Origin: Pseudoips prasinana
Lineage: Eukaryota; Arthropoda; Insecta; Lepidoptera; Nolidae
NCBI GenBank assembly: GCA_951640165.1
Contig: OX621265.1
Location: 14,645,001-14,709,000, forward strand
DNA length: 64,000 bases
Direction: 5' to 3'
Below, piece by piece: positions 32,108-42,823 of this stretch. The translations under genes and the position numbers were made by a program. The notes beneath the pieces are model-generated. The model worked only from the letters and a program-made list of their open reading frames with translations. It ran no database searches and was not told the DNA's origin. Every line of letters begins with the position of its first letter. The stretch's first letter is position 1.

Positions 32108-32475
32108 ATAATGCTGAACTAGCGGTAGCGTTTTCTACCGCAGTTAATGAGATCCTGGGTACAAATCCCGGGTCGGGCCAAAAAGAGATTTTGGTATTTT
32201 TCCGCAAAGAAAATTTCTCAGTATCAGCCCGAATTCTGAGAGTTGGCGATATAATGCCCCCATGCGTCGGAGAGCACATAAAGCCGGCGGTCCTGTACCT
32301 GACCTTTTTTCGGTCGTGTCGCTAGTTATCCCTTCGGATCATGAGAGTGGTGGAAAAGAAGATGCCCCTGCGTTTGCGCACACACTTGTGTACTATAATA
32401 TGTCTTGCGCAGTTGGCTAGTCTCCATTGAGACTGGCCGCCGTGACCGAAATTCGGCCGGGACGACATTATTATT
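32108..32475 (+). mobile_element. tRNA-headed SINE, family D
   Basis: Head actagcggtagcgttttc and the B box gggtacaaatcccgg; the body matches 24894 through gaaattcggccgggacgac. Confidence 0.8.
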
Positions 32476-32479
32476 ATAT

Positions 32480-32790
32480 AAATCAGTAGACCAACGAGGC
32501 ACTTGAACGAGGATTTAAGTATGGTACCTTCAGCTCGTTTGCATAAAGATGGTCCTTTAAAATTACGAAGGAGTGGTCCGCCTACGCCATGCACACACTT
32601 TATAGGGATGTGTTATAACCCATTCAATGCTTATTTCAGGTCAATAATTGTGAGTATTTGGATCAGTATTTACGTGGCTCATTTAATACATTGAGGGAGT
32701 CTACAATCATCTTTAAAACCACGTGAGTAATGGTATTACAAGCGTCCGTAGATACCCGTCTACCATGAAGAGGCAGGTACGCTTATTGCT
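32480..32790. other. Unassigned interval
   Basis: A 63-codon open frame at 32503 has no recognisable motif. Confidence 0.35.
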
Positions 32791-32795
32791 ACTTT

Positions 32796-33366
32796 TTTAG
32801 GGTTCCGTAGCCAAATGGCAAAATACGGAACCCTTATAGATTCGTCATGTCTGTCTGTCCATCCGTATGTCACAGCCACTTTTTTCCGAAACTATAAGAG
32901 CTGTACTGTTGAAACCTGGTAAGTAGATGTATTCGGTGAACCGCATTAAGATTTTTACACAAAAATAGAAAAACAACAATATAGACTAAAACTCAAAAAA
33001 AAAATTTTCATCGTTCCCATACATGTTGGGTATCTATGGATAGATCTTCAAAAATGATATTGAGGTTTCAAATATCATTTTTTTCTTAACTGAATAGTTT
33101 GCGCGAGAGACACTTCCAAAGTGGTAAAATAAGTGTCCCCCCCTGTAACTTCTAAAATAAGAGAATGATAAAACTAAAAAAATATATGATGTACATTACT
33201 ATGCAAACTAACAACGAAAATTGGTCTGAACGAGATCTAGCAAGTAGTTTTTTTTAAGACGTCATAAATCGTAAACCGCAATTTGCTTTCATTTAATCAA
33301 CTGAAATACTTGCTGCTACGTAACCCTTCATGGGCGAGTCCGACTCGCACTTGGCCGGTTTTTTAA
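32796..33366 (-). repeat. Repeat family E, full-length (minus)
   Basis: It runs in reverse from ttagggttccgtagcc to gcacttggccggttttt. The homopolymer run is reduced to about 7 C here (around 33137). Confidence 0.85.
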
Positions 33367-33369
33367 TTC

Positions 33370-34060
33370 ATCGTCTTCCTTGCCTTATTCACACTTCCTC
33401 TGGCTTACACCCCTTTAGCGCCAAGGCCGAACGAGCGATTTGTGCTATGGAAATGGCTCTTCGAACGACTATCTGGAAAAATATACGGACTGTGGAGCAG
33501 CGGCGTGCGGCTCTAAACTTTATACAAATTCGCACGCTATCTATTTTATGTTCAATAGTTGATCGCACTAAGACAGTGTTACTCTTAAACAATACATACT
33601 TATATAAATTCCTTATTAATATTTTATAACTTCCTTTAAACAGATGTTATCAAGTACTCAATAGCCGCGCAACGGTTATGACGTAGCTGCTATGTTATAA
33701 TACTATTTTTACACTGTGATTATTTATTTGATTAGTGATTATCATTTTATTAATTACTATAATAATTCTATAATAATTTTACATCTTAAAACTATTAATA
33801 ATCAATAGTAGACTTTCAAATGGTTGTCACTGATAAAAATATAAATAGGGTAGGAGAATTATTAAAGGGGCATTCTTTGTACGACGGTAGATGAGAACGT
33901 TACTCTGTTCGATTAAATATTGTGTGTGGAAAATATCTCGAAGTTTTAATGTGCAGAACCTACGAGTGCGTAATACAGATTAAAGTAAATTTGAAAACTT
34001 GGTGATCACTTACCACCATGTGACCACCTTGTTCCTTTGCCTTGCTATCATACATATGTA
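33370..34060. other. Unassigned interval
   Basis: A 99-codon plus-strand frame (33330-33629) begins inside the neighbouring repeat, so it is not credible as annotated. Its later part (AERAICAMEMALRTTIWKN) has no family match that I recognise. The rest is AT-rich. Confidence 0.3.
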
Positions 34061-34066
34061 TATGTA

Positions 34067-34201
34067 CAGACGCCAGCACATCCAGTTACCCCAACCTCTC
34101 AAATTTCTTTCATAGATTTTGGAAGTTATCACATTAGCATAAGGTTTACTTTTAATTGGGGAAATTTGACATATTGGGGTAGCTTGAAGTGCTAGCGTCG
34201 G
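34067..34201. mobile_element. Foldback MITE family A, copy 6
   Basis: TA then cagacgccagcacatccag; right arm ggggtagcttgaagtgctag, then TA. Confidence 0.75.
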
Positions 34202-34489
34202 TACCAACCGCGAATAAAGTTGCGACGTAGTAATAACATAACATGCTTCATTATGGTACGACACCTCCATACGAAACCGTCCTTATTGTCAACGCATTAA
34301 GACGCTGTCAGAGGTCAGAGTGTTACCACCGACGCGACGTGGAACCGATAGTGCATAATAGAGACATGCTCGTTAAAGACAATCGATGCCCCACACGACG
34401 TTTTGTCATCTACGCATGGCGGCTAATTACGATTCAGTGACGGATCAGACACTGTATGTAAAAACGTGTTAATTATTGGCTTTTATTGC

Positions 34490-34625
34490 GGCCAGGCCCC
34501 CCACAAGGACTGACAGTCTTATGGGGGTCGCTGAAAGTCGCTGTATGTATAATAAAGCAGATGGTATCGCGATACCGGGATTGGCGGAGATCATAGCATG
34601 TCGTGATGATTATGATGATGATGCG
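34490..34625 (+). repeat. Decayed RTE-like 3' end
   Basis: tgggggtcgctgaaagtcgc, gataccgggattggcggag and a gatgattatgatgatgatg tail resemble the cleaner copy at 54505 with many changes. Confidence 0.5.
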
Positions 34626-34723
34626 GGTGGTTCAAAATTATTAACACTTTTCGTACAACAGGAGCTCGGAATGATGTTGAATTAAAACAAATAGAGGAAA
34701 ACGGATAAGAATATTATTAATTA

Positions 34724-34872
34724 CTAGCTGTGGCCCGCGGCTTTATCCGCGTCCAACATTATAAACTAGCCTATGGCTTATTCGGATATATTACTATTAA
34801 GTTTCATCGATATCGGGAAAGATTAACAAACATCCATACTCACAAACTATCCCATTTATAGTATTAGTAGGA
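34724..34872 (-). mobile_element. Helitron-like element (minus)
   Basis: CTAG follows A on the left, ctgtggcccgcggctttatc comes next, and it ends tagtaGGA before T. Confidence 0.75.
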
Positions 34873-35003
34873 TAAGCGTTTCAACTTCGTGGTGGGGGTC
34901 AAGTGGGGATGCTCTGTTCCATTCTCGCTTTACGACTGTTTAGTATGGAGATTCTCGTGGTGATGTTAGAAAAGGGCTTTCTTCATCCTACTAATATCAT
35001 AAA

Positions 35004-35316
35004 CTAGCTGTGCCCCGCGGTTTTACCCGCGTTTAATTTTATAAATTATCACTGCGCCGCCCACGTAGATGATAGCGTGATAATATGTAGCCTATATGTT
35101 GACCCGACCTCTTAGTAATATTCATGCAAAATTTGAAGTAAATCCATCCAGTACTTTTTGAAGTTAGCCCGGACATACATACAGACAAACAGACAAAAAT
35201 TCTAAAAACTATATTTTTGGTTTCGACATCGACTGCAGATCACGCCTATAGTATCCTTTTAAAAAAATATTCAATGTACAGTTTTGACTTTTCTACGATT
35301 TTATTATATGTATAGA
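35004..35316 (-). mobile_element. Helitron-like element, same family as 26877 (minus)
   Basis: A|CTAG at left, gtgccccgcggttttaccc, acatacatacagacaaacag, and TATAGA|T at right. A further Helitron 3' end (gcgaaaccgcggggcacagc) lies just downstream at about 35408. Confidence 0.8.
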
Positions 35317-35609
35317 TACCAAAATTTGTGTGTATAGATGTATGGATGTTGACCAAACTATACAGTTACATAAACATAAACTATAATTTATAAAGTTTAA
35401 AGAGGGCGAAACCGCGGGGCACAGCTTTTCTAACATAACTTTGAAATACTCATAACTTTGGTTTAAGTTTTTAGACAGTTGAAATTTAGTTTTTACTGTT
35501 AAGATTGTACATTAACTGGCCAAATCGGAGACATTCTCAAGAAAGGCCAGGTCAGATGTACCCTAAACCGGCGAGCATGTATGAAGAATATAATTACAGT
35601 AAACGACGC

Positions 35610-35720
35610 AAAAGAGGTGTGCAAAGATCATGACAAATGGAAATCATTGTCTCTGCCTACCCCTCTGGGAAACCGGCGTGAGCCTATGTATGTATTTATT
35701 TATTTGTGGCCTGCCTTAAC
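35610..35720 (-). repeat. Repeat family H (minus)
   Basis: gtgtgcaaagatcatgac, tgtctctgcctacccctc and gaaaccggcgtgagcc, the reverse of 20790. Confidence 0.6.
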
Positions 35721-35800
35721 AATAAAAAATAGTCCGCACATAATTTATATACATACGACTACTGTCATATAACTAAGGGCAGTTCGTTTTTTATTTTTTA

Positions 35801-36215
35801 ATATCATCATCATATCAGCCGAAAGACCTCCCCCAAAGATCTCCACAATTGCCGGTCTTGCGCCATTCGCATCCAGCAGTTTCCAGCGACCCGCACATGA
35901 TCATCGGTCCATCTTGTAGGGGGCCTGCCGACGCTGCGTCTTCCGGTTCGTGGTTGCCACTCGAGAACCTTTCTGTCCCGACGGCCCTCGGTTCTACGAG
36001 CTATGTGCCCTGCCCACTGCCACTTCAGTTTTGCAATTCTTCGGGCTATGTCGGTGACTTTGGTTCGCCTGCGGATTTCGACATTTCTGATTCGATACCG
36101 CAGGGAAACTCCGAGCATAGCCCTCTCCATTACTCTTTGGGTGACCTTGAGCCTTCTGATAAGGCCCATAGTGAGCGACCACGTCTCTGTTCCGTAAGTC
36201 ATCACTGGCACTGAC
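35801..36215 (-). pseudogene. RTE-type LINE ORF, C-terminal fragment
   Basis: A minus-strand open frame of about 130 codons reads MPVMTYGTETWSLTMGLIRR, then LKWQWAGHIARR, GRRSVGRPPTRWTDD and WRSLGEVF. This is the very common C-terminal segment of RTE-like (BovB-like) endonuclease-reverse transcriptases of insects. Upstream ORF and catalytic motifs are absent, so it is a 5'-truncated copy. The initial Met is internal. The minus-strand 3' end carries the gatgatgat tail near 35805. Shorter copies lie at 24296, 50769, 54505 and 57230. Confidence 0.8.
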
Positions 36216-36395
36216 TTTTTTAATATAATATTCTTTCATCTGTATTGGGCAACCCTACGGAAGTTACAAAGAATACGGCTCGCTAATAAAAGTAGTGTCG
36301 ACGCAATATTATGACTCGCGTCACTATAGTACACTCGACGCAATATTTTGTGCTTGACAGCGTCTTTGTCATATGAAAATCCAATATAGTATGTA

Positions 36396-36495
36396 CAGAC
36401 GCCAGCACATCAAGATACCCCAATCTGTCAAATACCCCTAATTAAAAGTGAACCTTCTGCTTAAGTAATTAAGTTGAAAATCTATAAAAGAAAGA
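36396..36495. mobile_element. Foldback MITE family A, truncated copy
   Basis: TA then cagacgccagcacatcaag and the left arm and spacer; the right arm is lost. Confidence 0.65.
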
Positions 36496-36635
36496 ACAAT
36501 GGGCAAAAATGTATGGAACGTGGTACCCGCTCCAATAGTCCTCATTAATATATCATTGAATAGACATTTTGATGCAGAAAAACGTCTACCATGGCGCCTG
36601 TCCCTATTCACGTTTGGAAAGCAGTAATCTCACTA

Positions 36636-36806
36636 TCTATACTTATTATTATAAAGCTTTAATCTCAGGAACTACTAGTCCGATTTAAAAAATTCTTTCA
36701 GTGTTAGATAGCCCATTTATTGAGGAAGGCTATAAGCTATATATCATCGCTACGCTACGACTAAAAGGAGCCGAGCAGCAGGGGTGAAACCACGGGGAAC
36801 AGCTTG
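36636..36806 (+). mobile_element. Helitron-like element, diverged
   Basis: A|TCTATACTTATTATTATAA at left, ggggtgaaaccacgggg and agCTTG|T at right (CTTG in place of CTAG). Confidence 0.6.
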
Positions 36807-36975
36807 TGTTTTATAAATGATGAAGAATTTATTACAAACTACTTATATAAGTAAAATAAAGCTAGAATAACATGATATAACACATTTAGGATTCTATTAT
36901 TAAAAGAAGTAAGAAAACAAGCATTCTTTAAATACAAAACATATATTTTATCAATAAGTGAGTAGATTTAAAACA

Positions 36976-37646
36976 TTACATATCGGTATCAACTATAACA
37001 GCATTGAGGAAAGATGCCGGAGCAGTAAATCCCGTATGCCTCGCATAGCCTAAGTACCATACGATGGACACTATATGTGCACAAGTGCCGATCGTACGTC
37101 GCCCGGTTAAACATGTGCAATACTGTTGGACAATATTATTTGCACTGCTGATTAATATGTAACAAAAATATGTTTTTACACGGACATGTCGCGACTGGAT
37201 TCGTCCACGCAAAAGCCAGGCATCTTCGTGTATGCCATAGTCTGGCAGATCATCAAGTGCTCCCTCTCTGTACGTTTCAATTATATATAGACCATTTGAT
37301 AAATGCTCGGCACAGTAAGATCTTGCCAGCTTGAGTTGGTATGTACCTAGCGCTAATAGAATTATATCCTCCTCCGTCATTGAAGGGAAGTTTTCAATCT
37401 GGCTCGCTTCCATCCTCTGAAAATATACTCTTCTGTGGTTAAGCCGTTTTCTCTCTACATACATATGCAGAAGATTCGGGGTATCTATTTTCTGCCTTAT
37501 TATATGGACGAATTCGTCTGCGTGTACGCTATCCACGATGGGTTGGTGGAAGTGATTCGTGATAGCTGCGGCAATCGCGCTCAGGAGCAACGGGACTCGA
37601 GTTAAAATGAGGAGTGCATGGCAAAGTCTTACGTAAAAACGTTATT
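36976..37646 (-). pseudogene. Transposase-like C-terminus with SWIM zinc motif
   Basis: The frame is open from about 37646 (after two TAA codons) to the stop at 36976, about 220 codons with no ATG near its start, so it is a C-terminal piece or a last exon. It contains a helical stretch (ENFPSMTEEDIILLALGTYQ), then RGRIQSRHVRVKTYFCY. Next comes YCTCLTGRRTIGTCAH, a CxC-x9-CxH SWIM zinc-binding signature, and SIVWYLGYARH. I recall this arrangement from the C-termini of invertebrate proteins with DDE_Tnp_4-type transposase domains. The catalytic domain is not visible upstream, where the frame closes. SWIM motifs bind DNA or proteins. A spliced host gene is the alternative. Confidence 0.6.
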
Positions 37647-37649
37647 AAT

Positions 37650-37970
37650 AGAAAACATGAACGGAAATGCCGAAAATATTACCTTGGTACTCATTTTCTT
37701 ACATAAATAAGTGGTAACTTATATACTCGTATATGTATGTTTATCGCCGGGGCCACGAGACTGTCTAAACAGGTTACTGTGGCCCTGGAAAGCAAAGGGA
37801 AACTGAAGGAACAGGGTTTTTATTAGTTAGTAAGACTGTCGTTTATCTTCAAACGCAATCAGATTTGAGAGTGGCGGCTATAGTAAAAATTGTTCCTCTT
37901 GGTAAGACCTTTTAAACGACACTACAATCATATCTATTGGAGCCGGGTACCATTTTGCTCATTCTTCTTT
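37650..37970. other. Unassigned interval
   Basis: It contains a short stem around 37747-37780 (ggggccac with gtggccct). No gene. Confidence 0.35.
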
Positions 37971-37973
37971 GCG

Positions 37974-38004
37974 AATTGGGGTAGCTGGATGTGCTGGCGT
38001 CTGT
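37974..38004. mobile_element. Right end only of MITE family A
   Basis: ttggggtagctggatgtgct and ggcgtctg before TA. Confidence 0.55.
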
Positions 38005-38047
38005 ACTCCAATTAATATATAAGACAAACAAATTGAATATTTTTCAA

Positions 38048-38442
38048 ATCTAATATATAAAATTCTCGTGTCACAATGTTAGTTGCCTTCCTCCTCCGAA
38101 ACGGCTTTACTGATTTTTACCAAATTTTATATGCATACTCAGTAGGGTTGAGAATCGGCTACTGTCCATTTTTCATACCCCTAAGTGATAAGGGTTGTTC
38201 ACCCTTAACATTTTTTTTTATTTATGGAAAACATTTTTGTTTTTATTTTTCTATAATGTGGCATTAAAAATACATACAACTCTAAATTTTTACCCTTTTA
38301 TCACCAACCCCTATTTTTTTATAGCCATTTTGGTAATTTAATCATTATTCATCCCGCTCGATAACTGATCAATTATAGTGTTTTATGTAAATGTTTTCAC
38401 TTCCAAAACTACTTCAAATCGGGTGAAACCGCGGGGCATGTT
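38048..38442 (+). mobile_element. Helitron-like element, longer family
   Basis: It starts TCTAATATATAAAATTCTCG, has an AT-rich interior and ends cgggtgaaaccgcggggc, atgtTAGT. The open frames in it are not conserved elsewhere here. Confidence 0.55.
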
Positions 38443-38738
38443 AGTACTTTTATAAATTTCTAATATCCAATGTGTAAGGTCTAAATCAAAACCTTTTAAC
38501 ATTGAGGTCACGAGTTCGTGGCCCGCATGTATCACGGAAACAATACTGTTGGGGTCCCGTAGGTGGATTGAGTGGGGCATCGCTGGAGTAGTTCTTATAA
38601 GTCGTCTCGAGTGTCGTTGTTTCGAAAGACAATGGCATCGATTCTGTCTTATACCAACAAAATAAATATTAAGATAATAATCAAATCACACATACTAAGT
38701 TGTTATTAAATTAGGTTTAATACATTATTATATACACA

Positions 38739-39019
38739 TCCCACTAGTATTATAAATGGGAAAGTTTGTGAGTATGGATGTTTGTTACTCTTTCACACAA
38801 AAACTACGGCACTGATTTTGATGACTTGACTTTTTAGTAAGTAATATCATAAAGGCGAAAGTTTGTGAGTGTGTAAGTGTGTATGTTTGTTACTTCTTCA
38901 CGTCTAAACGGCTGGAGCGATTTCAATAAAATTTGGTATGGAGTTAGCTGACACCCTGGATTAACACATAGGCCTTAATTTATAAAGAATAACGCGGGCA
39001 AACCGCGGGACACAGCTAG
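38739..39019 (+). mobile_element. Helitron-like element with a doubled 5' region
   Basis: A|TCCCACTAGTATTATAAATG at left; a second 5'-like start (atatcataaaggcgaaag) at about 38846; right end gcgggacacagCTAG|T. Confidence 0.75.
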
Positions 39020-39142
39020 TATTAAATATTTTCAGAAAATCAAAAAGAAATGTAAAATATTAAAGGTTTCGTTTACTCTCATTTAATTCTTCATAAATGC
39101 TAGCCTGTTTATTTCTGACCTGGCGTTTCTTCAGAACATCTC

Positions 39143-39388
39143 CAACTTGTGTGGGGTGACGGCGGTGAATATCAGAATATCGTCACCCCATCTCATCCCG
39201 TGGTGGGGGGTAAAAGTCGACCCGAGGGAATATCTACCAGAGGACGGGCAGCAGCTTCTTTCTGAGTACTATGACCATTTTACCGCGATCGCCACCCCGT
39301 CTGCCAAGCGTGGCAATTATGGCATATCCTCCCAAGATGATTCTTGGGGGACGCTTTTGTCCAGCAGTGAACTTTTGTCCAGCTGCTG
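39143..39388 (-). repeat. Repeat family F (minus)
   Basis: gtggggtgacggcggtgaat, agggaatatctaccagagg and tgccaagcgtggcaattatg. It follows a family H end (ctgacctggcgtttcttcag). Confidence 0.6.
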
Positions 39389-39440
39389 ATCTCTGACTTG
39401 GTCAGAGAATGTTCCACGAATTCTTCCCCTTCCGGTTGCA

Positions 39441-39579
39441 CAGACGCCAGCACATCAAGCTACCCCAATCTGTCAAATTTCCCCAATTGAAAGTGAACCT
39501 TATGCTTAGGTACGTGATAAAGTTGAAAATCTATAAAATAAATTTGACAGATCAGGGTAGCTGGATGTGCTTGCGTCTG
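39441..39579. mobile_element. Foldback MITE family A, copy 9
   Basis: cagacgccagcacatcaagc and inverted arm with gtagctggatgtgcttgcg, TA at the right. Confidence 0.75.
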
Positions 39580-39589
39580 TACCATTCAC

Positions 39590-40095
39590 ACAGTAGACAG
39601 CTTTCACCTATCTTCTTTCATTAATCCTTTTTATATTCCCAAACCATCTCAGCATATCTTTGAAATCCTGTTTTACTTCACAACGCTCTTGCGATATAAG
39701 GAGAGAATTGATTAAAAAAAAATACAATCTAAAGTTGAAGTAGGATTTAAGTTATTTAAAATCAGTCGTACACATTCATAATGAACGACTTTTGTCTTCA
39801 GTATCTTAATTCCACCCAGAAACGTTTCCAAGACTTGCACGTGTAAACTTTGTCGGATATCTTTTAAGTTTAGTCAAACTCAAAAGCGTACTTATTACAA
39901 AAGCAGTAAGGGCAATTTTCGTAGTGTAAGCGTGACCACGATTCCACTGTACGTAGAATTATTTACAAGAATATGATTACCTAATCAAAGTCCTATTTAT
40001 TTTTCTATCCACTTCAAAGTAACGAACAATTTACTTACCACAGAAGGCGGCCCGTTTGACTATTAGTAATTACACAAATGTTAAGAGGAATTTTG
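39590..40095. other. Unassigned interval
   Basis: AT-rich, nothing recognised. Confidence 0.35.
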
Positions 40096-40097
40096 AC

Positions 40098-40550
40098 GGA
40101 CCTGTTGGCGTGGTTGGTAGATACGCTGCTTTTCACGTCGCAGGTCGTGGGTTCGATTCCCACTAGTGCCAAATATTTGTGTGCATGAACATGTCTGTTT
40201 GTCCTGAGTCTGGGTGTAAATCCCACTAATATTATAAAGGGGAAAGTTAGTGAGTGTGTGAATGTGTATGTTTGTTACTTCTTGGCGTCTAAACGGATGG
40301 AGCAATTTTAATAAAATTTGGTATGGAGTTAGCTGACACCCTGGATTAACACATAGGCTGTAATTTATAAAGTTTAACGCGGTAAACCCCGCGGGGCACA
40401 ACTAGTTATCTATATAAGTATGTATTTACGAAAGAAAAATAGTAAGTATATGTAATATATCACTTATCTGGTTTCCATAGTACAAGCTCTGCTTAGTTTG
40501 GGATCAGATGGCCGTGTGTAAATAATGTCCCAGGATATTATTATTAATTG
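40098..40550 (+). mobile_element. SINE family A, split by a Helitron-like element
   Basis: The head tggcgtggttggtagatacg starts at about 40106. The SINE breaks after gagtctgggtgtaa and resumes ttatctatataagtatg at 40407, with the Helitron in between. Confidence 0.85.
40221..40406 (+). mobile_element. Helitron-like element nested in a SINE
   Basis: A|TCCCACTAATATTATAAAGG at left; gttagctgacaccctgg in the middle; right end ccccgcggggcacaaCTAG|T. Confidence 0.85.
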
Positions 40551-40952
40551 CTAGTGCTCAAATATATAACAAATCCAGGTTTCATACTATTTACTTCTAT
40601 TTCTACTTTTCTTGTTCAAAATTGACAGATTTGTGTAAGCTCCTTAAATTGTGTTTACTATTTACGTTACATATTGTTTACATTGACTCAACATATTAGC
40701 CTAGTCCTAGAACTCAGGAAGAAAAACGACCAACACTTTTACAGTACACAATTTGTATAGGCTTGTGTGGGTAGGCAATATATACACATACGAAATTTTT
40801 AGCTCCTGCTAAAATAATTTATTTAAAATTAAATTCAGAAGTTTCATAACTGTTCATATGTATTAAGTACTTGCTAAACCCACCTATTTCGCTTTGTGTA
40901 TCATCTCTCCATCAACATCATCATAATCCAAGTTAATTTCACTGCAACAACT

Positions 40953-41723
40953 ATGGACAGCAGATTAGAAAAAAGCTTGGAAAGCCTGGAAAAGCTGTTC
41001 CACTCACGCATCAAGGAACATGAAGAAAAACTACAGAATGCCATGGCATCACCGGTTCACATAGATGTAATTGCACTTTCACGTGAGTTCATGGAGTTCA
41101 AATCCCTTATATTGGAGTCACTATGTCACTTAAAAACACAAGTTGAACTTATTTCACTTGGTATGGATCGCCATGAGACTTCCATGCGTCGTAAGATCCT
41201 CCTACTACATGGTATCCCTGAGAAGCCAAATGAAAAGTTGTTTGATGTGGTTATCAACTTATTAACCGGCCAAATGAAGTTGCCTGACCTCAATACAAAC
41301 ATTTTTGAGGCATGCCACCGTCTTGGTTCTGTACAGAGCAAAACACGTCCAATTCTAATTCGTTTCCGTGATATTGAGCACCGCCAATTGGTCTGGGATA
41401 GCAAAACCACACTGAAAGGCACTGGATACACTGTCTCGGAGTTCCTAACACAAGCTAGGCATCGTGTTTTCACAGCAGCACGCAGGCATTTTCAAGTTCG
41501 AAATTGTTGGTCGTCGTCAGGTAAAATAATTATAATAACTCCGGACAAATCCCGACACAAAATCGAATCCATGAGTGACCTTAAAGCCCTAACTGCGAAG
41601 TTCCCAGTCAGCGCTGTATCCGGTGACACCGAAGGCTCTGCATCTGCTCCGTCCACCGTGACTCCCGCGGCGCTGCCTACAATACAGGAAACTAAGGCCA
41701 CAAGAAGTCGTCGTCGAGTTTAA
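40953..41723 (+). CDS. LINE element A ORF1 protein (256 aa)
   Basis: This is the RNA-binding, chaperone-like ORF1 protein of a LINE; such proteins coat the element RNA in the cytoplasm. I choose the ATG at 40953, because the open frame upstream begins only with GTG and the first residues (MDSRLEKSLESLEKLF) form a Leu/Glu-rich helix suited to a coiled coil (about residues 1-70). An RRM-like region follows at about residues 79-200, with RRKILLLHGIPE at 79-90, CHRLG at 121-125 and RPILIRFRD at 132-140. The C-terminus is Ser/Thr/Ala-rich and basic (TRSRRRV). There are no zinc knuckles. It aligns along its length with the ORF1 at 42824. It remains open although its ORF2 is dead, so it is probably just young enough to have escaped a stop. 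Confidence 0.8.
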   Translation: MDSRLEKSLESLEKLFHSRIKEHEEKLQNAMASPVHIDVIALSREFMEFKSLILESLCHLKTQVELISLGMDRHETSMRRKILLLHGIPEKPNEKLFDVVINLLTGQMKLPDLNTNIFEACHRLGSVQSKTRPILIRFRDIEHRQLVWDSKTTLKGTGYTVSEFLTQARHRVFTAARRHFQVRNCWSSSGKIIIITPDKSRHKIESMSDLKALTAKFPVSAVSGDTEGSASAPSTVTPAALPTIQETKATRSRRRV

Positions 41724-41902
41724 TAATGTCTCAAACAGATTTGTTTTCATCATTCTGAAGTAGCTGCAACTTTCATTGGTCGTATTATACATAACTCTTC
41801 ACATTATGCGCTGACGGTACGCTATATATTTTTTTTAACTTTTATGCATTACCCATAATATTTTTACATTTATATTTAATCTAACGCCGGTAGATATGTA
41901 GT

Positions 41903-41995
41903 CTTCTTCTTCTTCTTTTTTTAATGGCAAGTTATGCCGATGTCGACAATTCTGCCAATGACAGATGTGAAATGGGAATACGTGTGATAAATTTA
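41903..41995 (-). mobile_element. 93-bp retro-insertion with 11-bp target duplication
   Basis: agatatgtagt occurs at 41892-41902 and again at 41996-42006. Read in reverse, the insert ends with an A run and agaagaagaag, a retroelement-like tail. So it is probably a 5'-truncated LINE or SINE end (it includes gtcattggcagaattgtcg). It lies between ORF1 and ORF2 of element A. Confidence 0.75.
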
Positions 41996-42390
41996 AGATA
42001 TGTAGTCATTACAATTACTTTGTTGACATTTGTTTGTTATGTTAGTTGTCAATTGTCAGTTGTCACTTGTCAGTGACGTCTGCGTCTTGTTCATGCTTGC
42101 TAACTTGCGTTTAGTTGCATTCCGTAAATGTCTTGTAGCGTACCGGACATAATATTATATTATTGTTTATCTTAATATGGCCAAAAAAATTTTTTTCTTT
42201 GTTACTGTTAATCCTATTTTATAAATTTAACACTTTTTTGTAAAAATCTCTTCCACTTGCGAGTTGGTGAGTTTAGCGTTTTATAACTTATTTTTTGTTA
42301 GTAATTATTATTTTATAGTACATTAATTATTTCTCGTCATCACATCTATTTATTATTATTAGGTATTTATTTTATTTAGTTTATCTTAGT

Positions 42391-42629
42391 ATGGACGATA
42401 ATGTCCCTATTATTGATGACAATTTTTTCTCATGTTCTTCCTCTAATGACAGTTTTGTTAGTGCGGACAGTGATTCTTCCACAACTCTTAACTTTGCATG
42501 ATCAGCTATCCCTTCTCCTCTCTGATTATTCTAAAAACCTTAACATCGCCCACATTAATGTTCAAAGTATTCCACGCCACCATTCTGATCTTCTAGCATC
42601 CATTAGCAGTAACCATATTGATGCTCTTT
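42391..42629 (+). pseudogene. LINE element A ORF2, 5' part
   Basis: The ATG at 42391 starts an acidic, Ser-rich N-terminus (DDNFFSCSSSNDSFVSADSD) like that of element B, then a TGA follows at 42499. A frameshift lets the endonuclease start (KNLNIAHINVQSIPRHHSDL) continue in another frame until the insertion point. ORF2 resumes at 47184. Confidence 0.75.
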
Positions 42630-42823
42630 TATTTATACTTTTTTGGTCGGGGGTAGTCTGATATAATAGGTGTATAATTTTTAGCTCTCTACTTTTAATT
42701 GTAAAAAATATAGTTTATCTAATTAATTACTTATGTGCACTGTAAATATCATTTATTAGAACTGATTACCTACCAGTGAGTGTTTTACTTTCACTATTTA
42801 AGCACTTATTACAAAACTACAAC

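Noticed and set aside
33330..33629. 99-codon frame after a family E copy
   Set aside because: The start lies in the repeat, and I cannot relate the rest to a protein.
41126..41792. Minus-strand frames opposite LINE ORF1 (also 44711-44899, 48129-48332, 48686-48889)
   Set aside because: They are antisense shadows of the real LINE ORFs.
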